From positions 1 to 31,437 of the forward strand of contig JBKGYK010000035.1 in NCBI GenBank assembly GCA_046546095.1: a stretch of 31,437 nucleotides of DNA, in the 5' to 3' direction. Positions 1 to 8,052 of this stretch are shown here, piece after piece (the first letter of the stretch is position 1; every line of letters begins with the position of its first letter). A program made the position numbers and the translations under genes. This DNA is from JAQIBY01 sp046546095 (GTDB lineage Bacteria; Bacteroidota; Bacteroidia; Bacteroidales; ML635J-15). Under the pieces are notes generated by a model. It did not search any database. It was not told the DNA's origin and saw only the letters and a program-made list of their open reading frames with translations.

Positions 1-108
1 AGCGATGTCGAACTGCCTTAGATAAAAAAATTATTGGTAAAATATTCCACGGAAATTGCAGTAGAACCTCGGAAAAAATAGTTATTTTTATTATTTAAAA
101 CTAATAGC

Positions 109-894
109 ATGAAAAAGACCCTTATTTTATTGATGATAATTGTTGCTGCCGCCGGCATAACAATTGCCCAGGAGGATATCGAGGATAAATTCAAAGCGAT
201 GGAAGACAAATTTGATGATGCCTTTGAGGAAGAGGATAATCAGCGAATGACACTCCGCTTTTTTGACGCAGTGAGTGGGGAACCGGTTGAAAATGCGCAG
301 ATATTGTTTGAAGATGATGAGTTGTTTACTGATTATGAAGGGAAGGTGCGATTTGATATTATTGAGGAGGATGGAAATTACCCCGTAAAATTTTCCATGG
401 AGGGATATATCCCTGCAACCTACGAATTTGAAGTGCGGGCAGGTACCATTTTCCGAAACAGGTTTTCTGTTTCTCCTGTTCTCGATATTGGCAGCATGCG
501 TGTTGTTTTGGACTGGGACAGGCGGCCCCGTGACCTGGATGTTCATTTCATGAATCGGGGAAAGTACCATATTTCCTATCACAATACCCGTGTCCTGCAG
601 GATGGCAGCGGACAACTGGACAGGGATGACCGAAATGGTTTTGGCCCGGAAACCATTACCATCAAGGATGTAAATGAAAATGATGTTTATGCCTGTTTTG
701 TTCATGATTATTCAAACCGATCCAGGGATAATTCACCCCGGATGTCAAAATCCGGAGCCACACTACGTGTTTATCAGGAAGATGAACTTATTGAAACCAT
801 CAGAATAAAGGAAACTCAGCGCGGAAACCTCTGGAAAGTTTTTACATACAGTAAAGGCCGCCTGAATATTCTCAATGAAGTCACATCACGATAG
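109..894 (+). CDS. Secreted protein with YfaP/DUF2135-like C-terminal half
   Basis: The 261-residue product begins with a signal peptide (about residues 1-20, KK then a hydrophobic stretch ending IAQ). An acidic segment (21-46) follows, then a carboxypeptidase-regulatory-like beta domain (about 47-110: AVSGEPVENAQI, then a GKVRFDI strand). The C-terminal half (127-261) carries LDWDRRPRDLDVHF at 134-147, followed by a Gly/Asp-rich run (LDRDDRNGFGPETITI) and a YACFVHDYS strand. This is the pattern of the YfaP/DUF2135 family, whose biochemical role is unknown. The product is probably periplasmic or surface-exposed. It has no lipobox and no T9SS sorting domain. The gene is alone on its strand and ends at a strong terminator. 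The start is chosen because the signal peptide begins there. The family call is moderately secure; no function is claimed. Confidence 0.8.
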   Translation: MKKTLILLMIIVAAAGITIAQEDIEDKFKAMEDKFDDAFEEEDNQRMTLRFFDAVSGEPVENAQILFEDDELFTDYEGKVRFDIIEEDGNYPVKFSMEGYIPATYEFEVRAGTIFRNRFSVSPVLDIGSMRVVLDWDRRPRDLDVHFMNRGKYHISYHNTRVLQDGSGQLDRDDRNGFGPETITIKDVNENDVYACFVHDYSNRSRDNSPRMSKSGATLRVYQEDELIETIRIKETQRGNLWKVFTYSKGRLNILNEVTSR

Positions 895-915
895 ATAAGC
901 GATTCTTTATGGAAT

Positions 916-953
916 AAAAAAAACGGTGCATTTGAAAATACACCGTTTTTTTT
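916..953. terminator. Bidirectional intrinsic terminator between convergent genes
   Basis: A perfect 13-bp inverted repeat has arms of eight A plus CGGTG (916-928) and CACCG plus eight T (941-953), with a 12-nt loop. The A and T runs give a U-tract on either strand. It sits between the secreted-protein gene and ilvE, which converge here, so it can stop transcription from both sides. Confidence 0.9.
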
Positions 954-971
954 ATCCAATATGCTTATCAG

Positions 972-1994
972 TTAAATGTCCAGTACCTCTGTCCATCCAA
1001 AGGGATCTTCTTCGTCTCCGTACTGAATGTTAAGCAGAGTGTTATACAGTTTTGTTGACCATTCTCCCGGTTTGCCGTCGGGACAGTAGGTGAATAATTC
1101 CCCGGAGTCAAGGTCTCTGATTTCTCCTATGGGAGCGATGATGGCTGCTGTACCACAGGCACCTACTTCCTCAAAGCTTCCCAGTTCATCCACAGGAACA
1201 GGACGGCGTTCTGTTTTCATACCCAGATGCTCAGCCAGTTCGATCAGGCTTTTGTTTGTGATGGAAGGCAGAATTGATGAAGACTTGGGAGTGATGTATG
1301 TGTTGTTTTTGATGCCGAAAAAGTTGGCTGCACCAATTTCGTCAATGTATTTCTTTTCTTTGGCGTCAAGATATAATGGGGCTCCGTACCCGGCTTCATG
1401 TACTTTTTGAACACCGCGCAGTGAAGCTGCATAATTGCCTCCTACTTTCAATGTACCGGTGCCCAGTGGAGCTGCCCGGTCAGTATCGCGGACAATGGCA
1501 ATTTTTACCGGATTGAAACCTTCTTTGAAATAGGGGCCTACAGGTGTGACAAAAACCACAAACATATACTCCCTGGCCGGTTTTACACCTACTTCAGCAC
1601 CTGTTCCAAAAAGAAATGGCCTGATGTATAGTGCAGCACCTGTTCCATAAGGCGGAACAAACTCTTTGTTTTCTTTGATTGCTTCAACAATCATCTCTTT
1701 GAAGAGAATTTTGGGTACCGGCTTCATCATGATGCCTTTGGCGGAGTTTTCCAGTCGTTTCCAGTTTTCTTCCCAGCGGAATAATCGGATTTTGCCATCT
1801 TTCCCACGGTATGCTTTCATGCCTTCAAAGGCTTCCTGCCCGTAATGTAAGGCTGTAGAGGCCATATGGAGATTGATGTGTTCGGATGTGGAGACCTCTG
1901 GTGTACTCCATTCTCCGTCTTTGAAATAGCTACGCAGGTTGGCGTTTGTTTTTATGTAACCAAAGGGTAATTTGGACCAATTTAATTCTGGCAT
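972..1994 (-). CDS. ilvE: Branched-chain amino acid aminotransferase
   Basis: This is a class IV PLP-dependent aminotransferase. It interconverts valine, leucine or isoleucine and their 2-oxo acids with glutamate/2-oxoglutarate in the cytoplasm, as the last step of branched-chain amino acid synthesis or the first step of breakdown. The 340-residue length suits the longer, eukaryote-like (BCAT group II) branch. Visible hallmarks are HYGQEAFEGMKAYR (50-63), LYIRPFLFGTG (122-132), the PLP lysine in GTLKVGGNYAAS (K183), the EIGAANFFG segment (219-227) and EEVGACGTAA near the C-terminus. The gene is monocistronic, divergent from the ABC exporter genes, and has a plausible promoter about 30 bp upstream. 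The family call is very secure. Confidence 0.97.
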   Translation of the reverse strand: MPELNWSKLPFGYIKTNANLRSYFKDGEWSTPEVSTSEHINLHMASTALHYGQEAFEGMKAYRGKDGKIRLFRWEENWKRLENSAKGIMMKPVPKILFKEMIVEAIKENKEFVPPYGTGAALYIRPFLFGTGAEVGVKPAREYMFVVFVTPVGPYFKEGFNPVKIAIVRDTDRAAPLGTGTLKVGGNYAASLRGVQKVHEAGYGAPLYLDAKEKKYIDEIGAANFFGIKNNTYITPKSSSILPSITNKSLIELAEHLGMKTERRPVPVDELGSFEEVGACGTAAIIAPIGEIRDLDSGELFTYCPDGKPGEWSTKLYNTLLNIQYGDEEDPFGWTEVLDI

Positions 1995-2022
1995 AATATT
2001 TATTTTTTACGTTTTGCTATCC

Positions 2023-2055
2023 CAAAAATACTGAACTTTTCGCGCATTTCCCAAT
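2023..2055 (-). promoter_or_regulatory. Candidate Bacteroidota-type promoter of ilvE
   Basis: On the minus strand TATTTTTG (2023-2030) matches the Bacteroidota -7 consensus TAnnTTTG exactly. ATTG (2052-2055), 21 nt upstream, is a three-of-four match to the -33 TTTG box. Transcription would begin near 2016, leaving a leader of about 20 nt before the ATG at 1994. The rest of the 189-bp divergent region shows no equally good promoter for the ABC genes on the plus strand. Confidence 0.45.
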
Positions 2056-2183
2056 TATTCTTATGCTTCACAGCATAGCTTTCGGGACAATAAGGATATG
2101 CCTGAAAATACTTCAAAACAATAAGGAATTTTTAACAATAAATCCGCCAATAATCACTAATTTAACGCCAAAATTTATCACAT

Positions 2184-3119
2184 ATGGAATCCATTTTACA
2201 GGCAGATAATATTGTAAAGCAATTTGCCAATCATCTGGCCCTTGACAGGCTTAGTCTGGATGTCCCCAAAGGGAGCATCTACGGTTTACTCGGGCCTAAT
2301 GGTGCAGGAAAAACCACCTTCATTCGTATCATTAATCAGATTACAGCACCCGATGAGGGGAAGGTAACTTTTATGGGTGAGCCCCTGCGTGGAAAACATA
2401 TTGAAAGGATCGGATATTTACCGGAAGAACGCGGCTTGTACAAGAAAATGAAAGTCGGAGAGCAAGCCCTTTATCTGACACAGCTCAAAGGGCTTAGCAG
2501 AAGCGAAGCAACAAAACGTCTGCATGCCTGGTTTGAAAAATTCGGCATAGAAAGCTGGTGGGATAAGAAAGTAGAAGAGCTATCTAAAGGAATGGCCCAA
2601 AAGGTACAGTTTATTACCACTGTTTTGCATGAGCCGGAGCTGTTGATTTTTGATGAGCCCTTTTCCGGATTTGATCCCATCAATGCCAACCTGCTGAAAA
2701 AAGAAATACTTGAGTTGCGCGATAAAGGATCAACAATCATCTTTTCAACACACAACATGTCTTCGGTAGAAGAGGTATGTGACCACATCGCTCTGATCAA
2801 TGATGCCAGAATTGTGGTGGAAGGCCCCATTGAAACCATCCGAAGCAAATACGCTCCAGATATATTTGAAATCGAGTTTGACGGAGAGTTTAACCGGCCT
2901 GAAGTAGCCATGACACCGGATTACGAAATACTACCACCCCCGAAGAACAAACCGTCAAATTTTTTGCGCATAAAAAGGCTCAACGATAATTATACCACCA
3001 ATGATTTGCTGAAGAGTTTTATCCAAAAAGGAAAAGTTGTCTCATTCCGTCAGGTAAAACCCAGTATGAATAATATTTTTATTGGTTTGGTGGAAGGTAC
3101 TGAAGTTGAATCTGAATAA
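2184..3119 (+). CDS. ABC exporter ATP-binding protein (NatA-like)
   Basis: This cytoplasmic ATPase powers the membrane partner encoded immediately downstream. Walker A is GPNGAGKT (37-44). The signature region reads LSKGMAQKVQF instead of LSGGQ, a form common in NatA-type exporters. Walker B is LLIFDEPFSGFDP and the switch histidine is in IIFSTHNMSSVEE. The 311-residue length includes a C-terminal extension of about 85 residues, like the DUF4162 tail of NatA/antibiotic exporters. The stop codon is 10 nt before the permease start, so the two are surely co-transcribed. The family is known for Na+, drug or peptide export; the substrate cannot be read from the sequence. Confidence 0.92.
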   Translation: MESILQADNIVKQFANHLALDRLSLDVPKGSIYGLLGPNGAGKTTFIRIINQITAPDEGKVTFMGEPLRGKHIERIGYLPEERGLYKKMKVGEQALYLTQLKGLSRSEATKRLHAWFEKFGIESWWDKKVEELSKGMAQKVQFITTVLHEPELLIFDEPFSGFDPINANLLKKEILELRDKGSTIIFSTHNMSSVEEVCDHIALINDARIVVEGPIETIRSKYAPDIFEIEFDGEFNRPEVAMTPDYEILPPPKNKPSNFLRIKRLNDNYTTNDLLKSFIQKGKVVSFRQVKPSMNNIFIGLVEGTEVESE

Positions 3120-3129
3120 AACAAAAACC

Positions 3130-4494
3130 ATGAACAGAACGCTGATAATTATACGAAGAGAATACCTGAGCCGCGTGAAAAAACGCACCTTCCTGATCAT
3201 GACCATTCTCGGTCCCATATTGTTTGCGGCCATGATGTTTGTTCCGATCTGGCTGGCGCAGATGGAAGATACAGAGACCAAAACCATTGCTGTTATTGAT
3301 GACAGCCACCTCTTTATCAATGAATTTACAGATACGGAATACCTGAATTATGAATATTTGCAGGGCTATTCTGTGGATTCTGCTGTCACTGCAATGGAGG
3401 AGAGAGGCTACTATGCCGTGCTTTACATTCCCGTGAGTATTGTTGAGACCGGAACGGTGGTAACAAAACTGTATTCGCCAAAGCAGCCCGGCATGAATGT
3501 GAAACTGAAAATTGCCTCCAATATGGAAAAGCTCCTGGAGGATGTCAAATTGCAGATTAAGGGTTCGGAACTCGGAATATCAAAAAATGACATGCGGGAA
3601 GTTGTCAAGGCAGTAAAAACCAATGTGAATGTGCAGACCATCAAGCTGGGAGACGACGGCACGCAAAAGAGCACCAGCACGGAAATTTCCATGATTATCG
3701 GTTATCTCGCCGGCTTTTTGATTTATATGTTTGTTTTTATGTACGGAAGTCAGGTAATGCGGGGGGTAATAGAAGAAAAATCCAACCGCATCGTGGAAAT
3801 CATTGTTTCTTCCGTCAGACCATTCAACCTCATGATGGGTAAAATCATCGGTATTGCACTGGTGGGGCTGACACAGTTTTTGTTATGGATAGTACTTACC
3901 CTGGCTTTGTTTACCGGAGCACAGACAATATTTCTCGATAGCACCAAAGGTTTCCAGCAAACACCGCAGATGGAACAAATGATCAGCTCAGGATCCAATC
4001 TTGGAGAGCAGCCCGTGCAAAGCGGAATGTCAAGTACTGTAGAGTCTGCCCTGCAGGCAGTTTCTTCCATCAATTTCCCGCTACTGCTTATCTCATTTTT
4101 GATCTATTTCCTGTTCGGATATCTGCTCTATGCCGGATTGTTTGCAGCAGTGGGGTCCGCAGTGGACAATGAGGCGGATACACAGCAGTTTATGCTGCCC
4201 ATAACCTTGCCGCTGGTACTGGGGCTTATCGTGATGTTTTCGGTGATCAATAATCCTGAAACATCTCTGGCATGGTGGTTCTCAATGATTCCTTTTACAT
4301 CGCCCATTGTCATGATGGTACGGATTCCTTTTGGTGTTCCGGTCTCTGATCTGATATTGTCATGGTCTATACTAATCATCTCATTTGTTTTGATGGTCTG
4401 GGTATCAGGAAAAATATACCGCACCGGAATCCTGATGTATGGCAAAAAAGTGAATTATAAAGAATTATGGAAATGGATCAGATACAATAATTAG
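3130..4494 (+). CDS. ABC-2 type exporter permease (NatB-like)
   Basis: This integral membrane protein pairs with the preceding ATPase. I place the start at 3130 (MNRTLIIIRREYLSRVKKRTF), giving 454 residues; an in-frame ATG at 3082 would overlap the ATPase gene by 38 nt and add an unusual charged leader. Topology fits the NatB/ABC2_membrane_3 pattern: a cytoplasmic amphipathic start, TM1 at about residues 21-42, a large extracytoplasmic domain of about 150 residues, then some five or six membrane segments in the C-terminal half. EEKSNRIVEIIVSSV is the typical cytoplasmic coupling segment between the second and third helices. It is followed after 2 nt by the phosphatase gene. The substrate is unknown. 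Confidence 0.9.
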   Translation: MNRTLIIIRREYLSRVKKRTFLIMTILGPILFAAMMFVPIWLAQMEDTETKTIAVIDDSHLFINEFTDTEYLNYEYLQGYSVDSAVTAMEERGYYAVLYIPVSIVETGTVVTKLYSPKQPGMNVKLKIASNMEKLLEDVKLQIKGSELGISKNDMREVVKAVKTNVNVQTIKLGDDGTQKSTSTEISMIIGYLAGFLIYMFVFMYGSQVMRGVIEEKSNRIVEIIVSSVRPFNLMMGKIIGIALVGLTQFLLWIVLTLALFTGAQTIFLDSTKGFQQTPQMEQMISSGSNLGEQPVQSGMSSTVESALQAVSSINFPLLLISFLIYFLFGYLLYAGLFAAVGSAVDNEADTQQFMLPITLPLVLGLIVMFSVINNPETSLAWWFSMIPFTSPIVMMVRIPFGVPVSDLILSWSILIISFVLMVWVSGKIYRTGILMYGKKVNYKELWKWIRYNN

Positions 4495-4496
4495 AT

Positions 4497-5423
4497 ATGC
4501 TTTTTGCCAGTATCGACCTCGGAACCAACACCTGTAACCTCAGCATCGCCCTTTGGGGCATCAAAGGTCTGGAAATTGTGCATGCTGAAAAGCAGGCCAT
4601 CAAGTTGGGTGCTGAAGGTTTTCCTGACGGCAATATCCCGGCGTCAGCATTGCAGCGGATTGTAGATGCACTTCTGCATTATCGCGCTGTCCTGGAGGAG
4701 TACAGTGTGCAAAAAACAATGCTTACAGCAACTTCCGGTGTCAGAAATGCAAACAACAGGGAGGATGTGATTGCTCACATCAAAAATAAAACAGGTTTTG
4801 ATACACATGTGATCAGTGGGGAAGAGGAGGCAGAACATATCTACCGGGGTGTGCGGGAAGCTGTGCCCATGGATGAAGTACCCTGTCTGCTACTGGATAT
4901 TGGCGGTGGATCCAATGAAATTCAAATCGCAAGCATGGGAAAAGTGTACTGGCGGAAATCTGTTGATCTGGGGATAGCTCGCCTGCTCAACAGGTTTAAA
5001 CCATCAGACCCCTTGAAAAAGGAAGAAATCCTGGAAATCGAAAATTATTTGCATCAAAAACTTGATTTTCTTCCGGAACTTGCCGAAAAATATCAAATCA
5101 ACACAATGATTGGAAGCTCGGGCACTTTTGATACTTTTGCTTCCATGTATATTGAGAAAGCCGGTCTGCATGGGACATACAGGGATACAAGATGGTATGG
5201 GATCCCCATGGAGAGTTACGCTGCCATTCATCTTGCCCTTATTACCTATGATAAAGAGAAACGTCTTGCTATACCCGGGATGGAGGCGATGAGAGTAGAA
5301 ATGATCCCTTTGGCTTCGGTCTTTACAAATTTTCTGATAAATTTGTTCGGTATTAAGCAGTTGATTCGTTCGGCTTATGCTTTAAAAGAAGGAGTCATTG
5401 CCAGCATGGCAAGAAATTTGTAA
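4497..5423 (+). CDS. Ppx/GppA-family phosphatase
   Basis: This is a cytoplasmic member of the exopolyphosphatase/guanosine pentaphosphate phosphatase family, an actin-like (ASKHA) fold that hydrolyses polyphosphate or pppGpp. Phosphate-binding motifs are visible: FASIDLGTNTCNL near the N-terminus, ATSGVRNANN (78-87), SGEEEAEHIYRG with the catalytic-type glutamates (107-118), and LLLDIGGGSNEIQI (131-144). At 308 residues it is the short two-domain form without the C-terminal HD-like region of E. coli Ppx or GppA, which is usual in Bacteroidota. It starts 2 nt after the permease stop, implying translation coupled to the exporter. The choice between polyphosphate and pppGpp as substrate cannot be made here. 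Confidence 0.93.
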   Translation: MLFASIDLGTNTCNLSIALWGIKGLEIVHAEKQAIKLGAEGFPDGNIPASALQRIVDALLHYRAVLEEYSVQKTMLTATSGVRNANNREDVIAHIKNKTGFDTHVISGEEEAEHIYRGVREAVPMDEVPCLLLDIGGGSNEIQIASMGKVYWRKSVDLGIARLLNRFKPSDPLKKEEILEIENYLHQKLDFLPELAEKYQINTMIGSSGTFDTFASMYIEKAGLHGTYRDTRWYGIPMESYAAIHLALITYDKEKRLAIPGMEAMRVEMIPLASVFTNFLINLFGIKQLIRSAYALKEGVIASMARNL

Positions 5424-5461
5424 TCCGTTTGGTACTGAATAATGATCAGAAAGAAAATATT

Positions 5462-6508
5462 ATGAAACGCATTTTTACTACCCTTATTGTCCTGACAGCT
5501 CTGACAGCTCTGACTGCAGCACAGGAGACCAAGTATAAAGTAACCACAGTTGCTTTTTATAACCTGGAAAATCTTTTCGATACAATCAATGATCCGGATA
5601 TTTATCTCAATGAAGAATTTACCCCGGAAGGTGATAAAAATTACAATACACAGAAATACGAATCCAAACTTGAGAATTTGTCATCAGTAATTGAAAAAGT
5701 TGGTGCAGACCTTACCAAACAGCCTCCGGTGGTTTGCGGTATCTCTGAAATCGAAAATAAATCAGTGGTAGAGGATTTGGTCAATGAAACCTGCCTTGAG
5801 AAATACAATTACGGTATCGTACATTACGATAGTCCCGATGAACGTGGCGTGGATGTTGGTATGATTTACCGCAAAGACTTTTTTGAAGTAACCGCCTCAG
5901 CTTCGTATCCTGTGAAATTTGATTTTGATACCACGGATAATACACGCGACCAGTTGCTGGTAAGTGGAAAACTCGACGGCGAGCAAATGCACTTTATCGT
6001 AGTACACTGGCCTTCCAGGGGTGGCGGTGAAATGGCCAGCAGGCCCAAACGTAACGCAGCAGGGGATGTTGCACGTCATATTGTTGATTCTTTGCTCAAG
6101 GAAGATGAAAATGCTAAAATTATGGTTATGGGTGACTTCAATGACAATCCCACCGACGAATCACTTCAGGACCACCTCAGCGCCAAAGGCAAGAAGAGAA
6201 GCCTTAAAAACGATGATCTTTTTAATCCAATGGCAGAATTGTACAAAGATGGTGTTGGCTCCGGAGCTTATCGCGATAAATGGTACCTCTTTGATATGGT
6301 GATTGTCAGTCAGGGATTGCTTGATGACCCCAAAGAAGGATACAGTTTTTATAAAGCACATATTTATAACGAACCCTTTTTAAGACAAAGTAAAGGCCGG
6401 TTCAAAGGCTATCCGTACCGCTCATTTGTTGGTGATACCTGGATGGGTGGGTATTCAGATCATTTCCCGGCATACATTTATCTTATCAAGGCTGTGGAGA
6501 ACGAATAA
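5462..6508 (+). CDS. Secreted endonuclease/exonuclease/phosphatase (EEP) family protein
   Basis: The 348-residue product starts at 5462, where a signal peptide begins (MKRIFTTLIV, then LTALTALTAAQ); an ATG at 5429 only adds a charged leader. The EEP metal-dependent phosphoesterase core is complete: YNLENLFD (33-40), metal glutamate in SEIEN (95-99), DERGVDVG (126-133), catalytic His in VHWPSR (181-186), GDFND (224-228) and a C-terminal SDHFPA. This suits a DNase I-like nuclease or other phosphodiesterase. No T9SS sorting domain is visible (it ends KAVENE), so it should stay in the periplasm unless exported some other way. It is followed after 7 nt by the endonuclease I gene. The exact substrate is open. 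Confidence 0.9.
   Translation: MKRIFTTLIVLTALTALTAAQETKYKVTTVAFYNLENLFDTINDPDIYLNEEFTPEGDKNYNTQKYESKLENLSSVIEKVGADLTKQPPVVCGISEIENKSVVEDLVNETCLEKYNYGIVHYDSPDERGVDVGMIYRKDFFEVTASASYPVKFDFDTTDNTRDQLLVSGKLDGEQMHFIVVHWPSRGGGEMASRPKRNAAGDVARHIVDSLLKEDENAKIMVMGDFNDNPTDESLQDHLSAKGKKRSLKNDDLFNPMAELYKDGVGSGAYRDKWYLFDMVIVSQGLLDDPKEGYSFYKAHIYNEPFLRQSKGRFKGYPYRSFVGDTWMGGYSDHFPAYIYLIKAVENE
5492..5518 (+). repeat. 9-bp tandem repeat within a signal-peptide coding region
   Basis: CTGACAGCT occurs twice in a row (5492-5500, 5501-5509) and is followed by the degenerate CTGACTGCA (5510-5518). It encodes three Leu-Thr-Ala units in the hydrophobic core of the signal peptide. Copy-number change would be in frame and would lengthen or shorten that core. 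Confidence 0.8.
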
Positions 6509-6515
6509 GGAGATT

Positions 6516-7610
6516 ATGAGAAAATTGTTTTTACTTGTGGCAGGCATTATGCTTGCCTTTTTTGCCAAAGCACAAGCCCCCGATGGCTATTACGACAGCG
6601 CGGAAGGACTGGGGTTTGAAGAATTGCAACAAACCCTTCATGACATTATTGATAACCATACACAATTATCATACGACGATTTGTGGTCTGCATTTTACGA
6701 TACAGACCCGCGTGCGGATGACCCCAGCCTGGTGTGGGATATGTACAGTGATAATCCCTTTGGAGCAGAACCATACACCTATACATTTGGAAGCGATCAG
6801 TGCGGCAATTACTCCGGTGAAGGATCCTGCTATAACAGGGAGCACTCATTCCCAAAATCCTGGTACAATGATGGGTATCCAATGTATACTGATCTGGTGC
6901 AACTTGTACCAACGGATGGATATGTAAATGGAATGCGCGGCAACTTTGCTTACGGTGAAGTTGATAACCCGGACTGGACATCGCAAAATGGCAGCAAAAA
7001 GGGCTATTCCAATGCATCTTGGACTACCGACATGGTATTTGAACCCATTGATGAATACAAGGGCGATTTTGCCCGCATTTATTTTTACATGGCTACACGC
7101 TATAAAGATGAAATCTCCGGGTGGGAATCAAACAACACCAATGCTGACGCCATGCTCAACGGAACATCCTACCCCGCGTTTGAGTCTGCTCCACTGGCTA
7201 TGCTGATGACCTGGCATGAAAACGATCCGGTGAGTCAGAAAGAACAGGACCGAAACAATGCTATTTATGACTGGCAGGGCAACCGGAATCCTTTTGTGGA
7301 CAGACCGGAATTTGTGGAACACATTTGGGGAGACGGACCCAATGAAAGCGGCCTGAATGAATTTGCTCACGAACTGATTGTTTCGCCCAATCCTGCAGAT
7401 GACGTGCTTAATCTGCGCTTTGGTTCAACATGCAAAGGTGACAGGGAGCTTGTGTTGTATGATATTTGTGGCAAGCCTGCCCTCAATCGCAAATCTTCAG
7501 AAACCACTGTTACCCTCGATGTGGAAGCTTTACCGGCAGGTATGTATTTTCTGCAAATCGAAAGTATAGATCATCAGACCCCTATTACAAGGCGCATAGT
7601 AATCAAATAA
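6516..7610 (+). CDS. T9SS-exported endonuclease I family nuclease
   Basis: The 364-residue protein starts at 6516 with signal peptide MRKLFLLVAG...AKAQ; an AAGGAG sits 3 nt before the ATG, though Bacteroidota seldom use such sites. The catalytic domain belongs to the endonuclease I/BsuBI-type secreted nuclease family (Endonuclease_1), with a beta-beta-alpha metal motif: NREHSFPKSW (107-116, catalytic His110) followed by DLVQLVPTDGYVNGMRGN (126-142 region). These enzymes cut DNA non-specifically outside the cell. The last 75 or so residues form a T9SS type A sorting domain (VSPNPADDVLNLRF...LPAGMYFLQI...TRRIVIK), predicting export across the outer membrane. It is last in the five-gene run. Confidence 0.93.
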   Translation: MRKLFLLVAGIMLAFFAKAQAPDGYYDSAEGLGFEELQQTLHDIIDNHTQLSYDDLWSAFYDTDPRADDPSLVWDMYSDNPFGAEPYTYTFGSDQCGNYSGEGSCYNREHSFPKSWYNDGYPMYTDLVQLVPTDGYVNGMRGNFAYGEVDNPDWTSQNGSKKGYSNASWTTDMVFEPIDEYKGDFARIYFYMATRYKDEISGWESNNTNADAMLNGTSYPAFESAPLAMLMTWHENDPVSQKEQDRNNAIYDWQGNRNPFVDRPEFVEHIWGDGPNESGLNEFAHELIVSPNPADDVLNLRFGSTCKGDRELVLYDICGKPALNRKSSETTVTLDVEALPAGMYFLQIESIDHQTPITRRIVIK

Positions 7611-7646
7611 TCCTGCAAGAGAATCTGGTCTGGTTGCTTTTGAATC

Positions 7647-8048
7647 TTAAAATTGTCCGGATTCAAGCTTCGCGATAGCATTGGAAAGTCTGGCTTTCAC
7701 CCGCTCAGCAATTGTTAGCAAATCCTTGTTCTCAGTTCCCTGCATTGATACCACCGGATCCACAGCAGCTACTTCCGTTTTGTTTTTACTCAGTTCCTGA
7801 ATAATCACATTGCATGGGAGCATTGTGCCGATCTTGTCTTCTACCTTAAGTGCTTCATAGCTCAGGGGAGGATTGCAGGCACCAAGTATCATGTAATTGC
7901 GAAAATTTACATCCAGCTTTTCTCTGAACTTTTCGTGAATCGGAATCTGACTCAAAATACCAAATTCTTCATCTTTCAAAGCCTCGGTTGCCCGGTTTAC
8001 TGCATTTGTAAAATCCGTGTTTAGGGTTGTAGTAATATAGAATTTCAT
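7647..8048 (-). CDS. DUF302 family protein
   Basis: This 133-residue cytoplasmic protein has no signal peptide. It shows the DUF302 pattern: an N-terminal Phe/Tyr-rich strand and helix (FTNAVNRATEALKDEEFGIL), a central YMILGACNPPLSYEAL with the conserved Cys-Asn-Pro, and LPCNVIIQEL followed by a DPVVSM segment. The biochemical function of the family is unknown. Its start is 4 nt after the copB stop, so it is translated from the copper-ATPase transcript. The two cysteines in the conserved motifs could in principle contact metal or a thiol, but that is inference. Confidence 0.9.
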   Translation of the reverse strand: MKFYITTTLNTDFTNAVNRATEALKDEEFGILSQIPIHEKFREKLDVNFRNYMILGACNPPLSYEALKVEDKIGTMLPCNVIIQELSKNKTEVAAVDPVVSMQGTENKDLLTIAERVKARLSNAIAKLESGQF

Positions 8049-8052
8049 AATC

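Noticed and set aside
1..21. Possible tail of an upstream plus-strand gene (Ser-Asp-Val-Glu-Leu-Pro then TAG in the first frame)
   Set aside because: Only six codons are visible at the window edge, and a stop codon by chance in one of three frames is expected. It cannot be supported without upstream sequence.
127..705. 192-codon open frame antisense to the first gene
   Set aside because: It lies wholly inside a gene with a clear signal peptide and domain pattern; the antisense product has no recognisable motif.
7611..7646. Terminator between the endonuclease I gene and the DUF302 gene
   Set aside because: The 36-bp convergent gap shows no stable stem followed by a T-run on either strand, although one might be expected.
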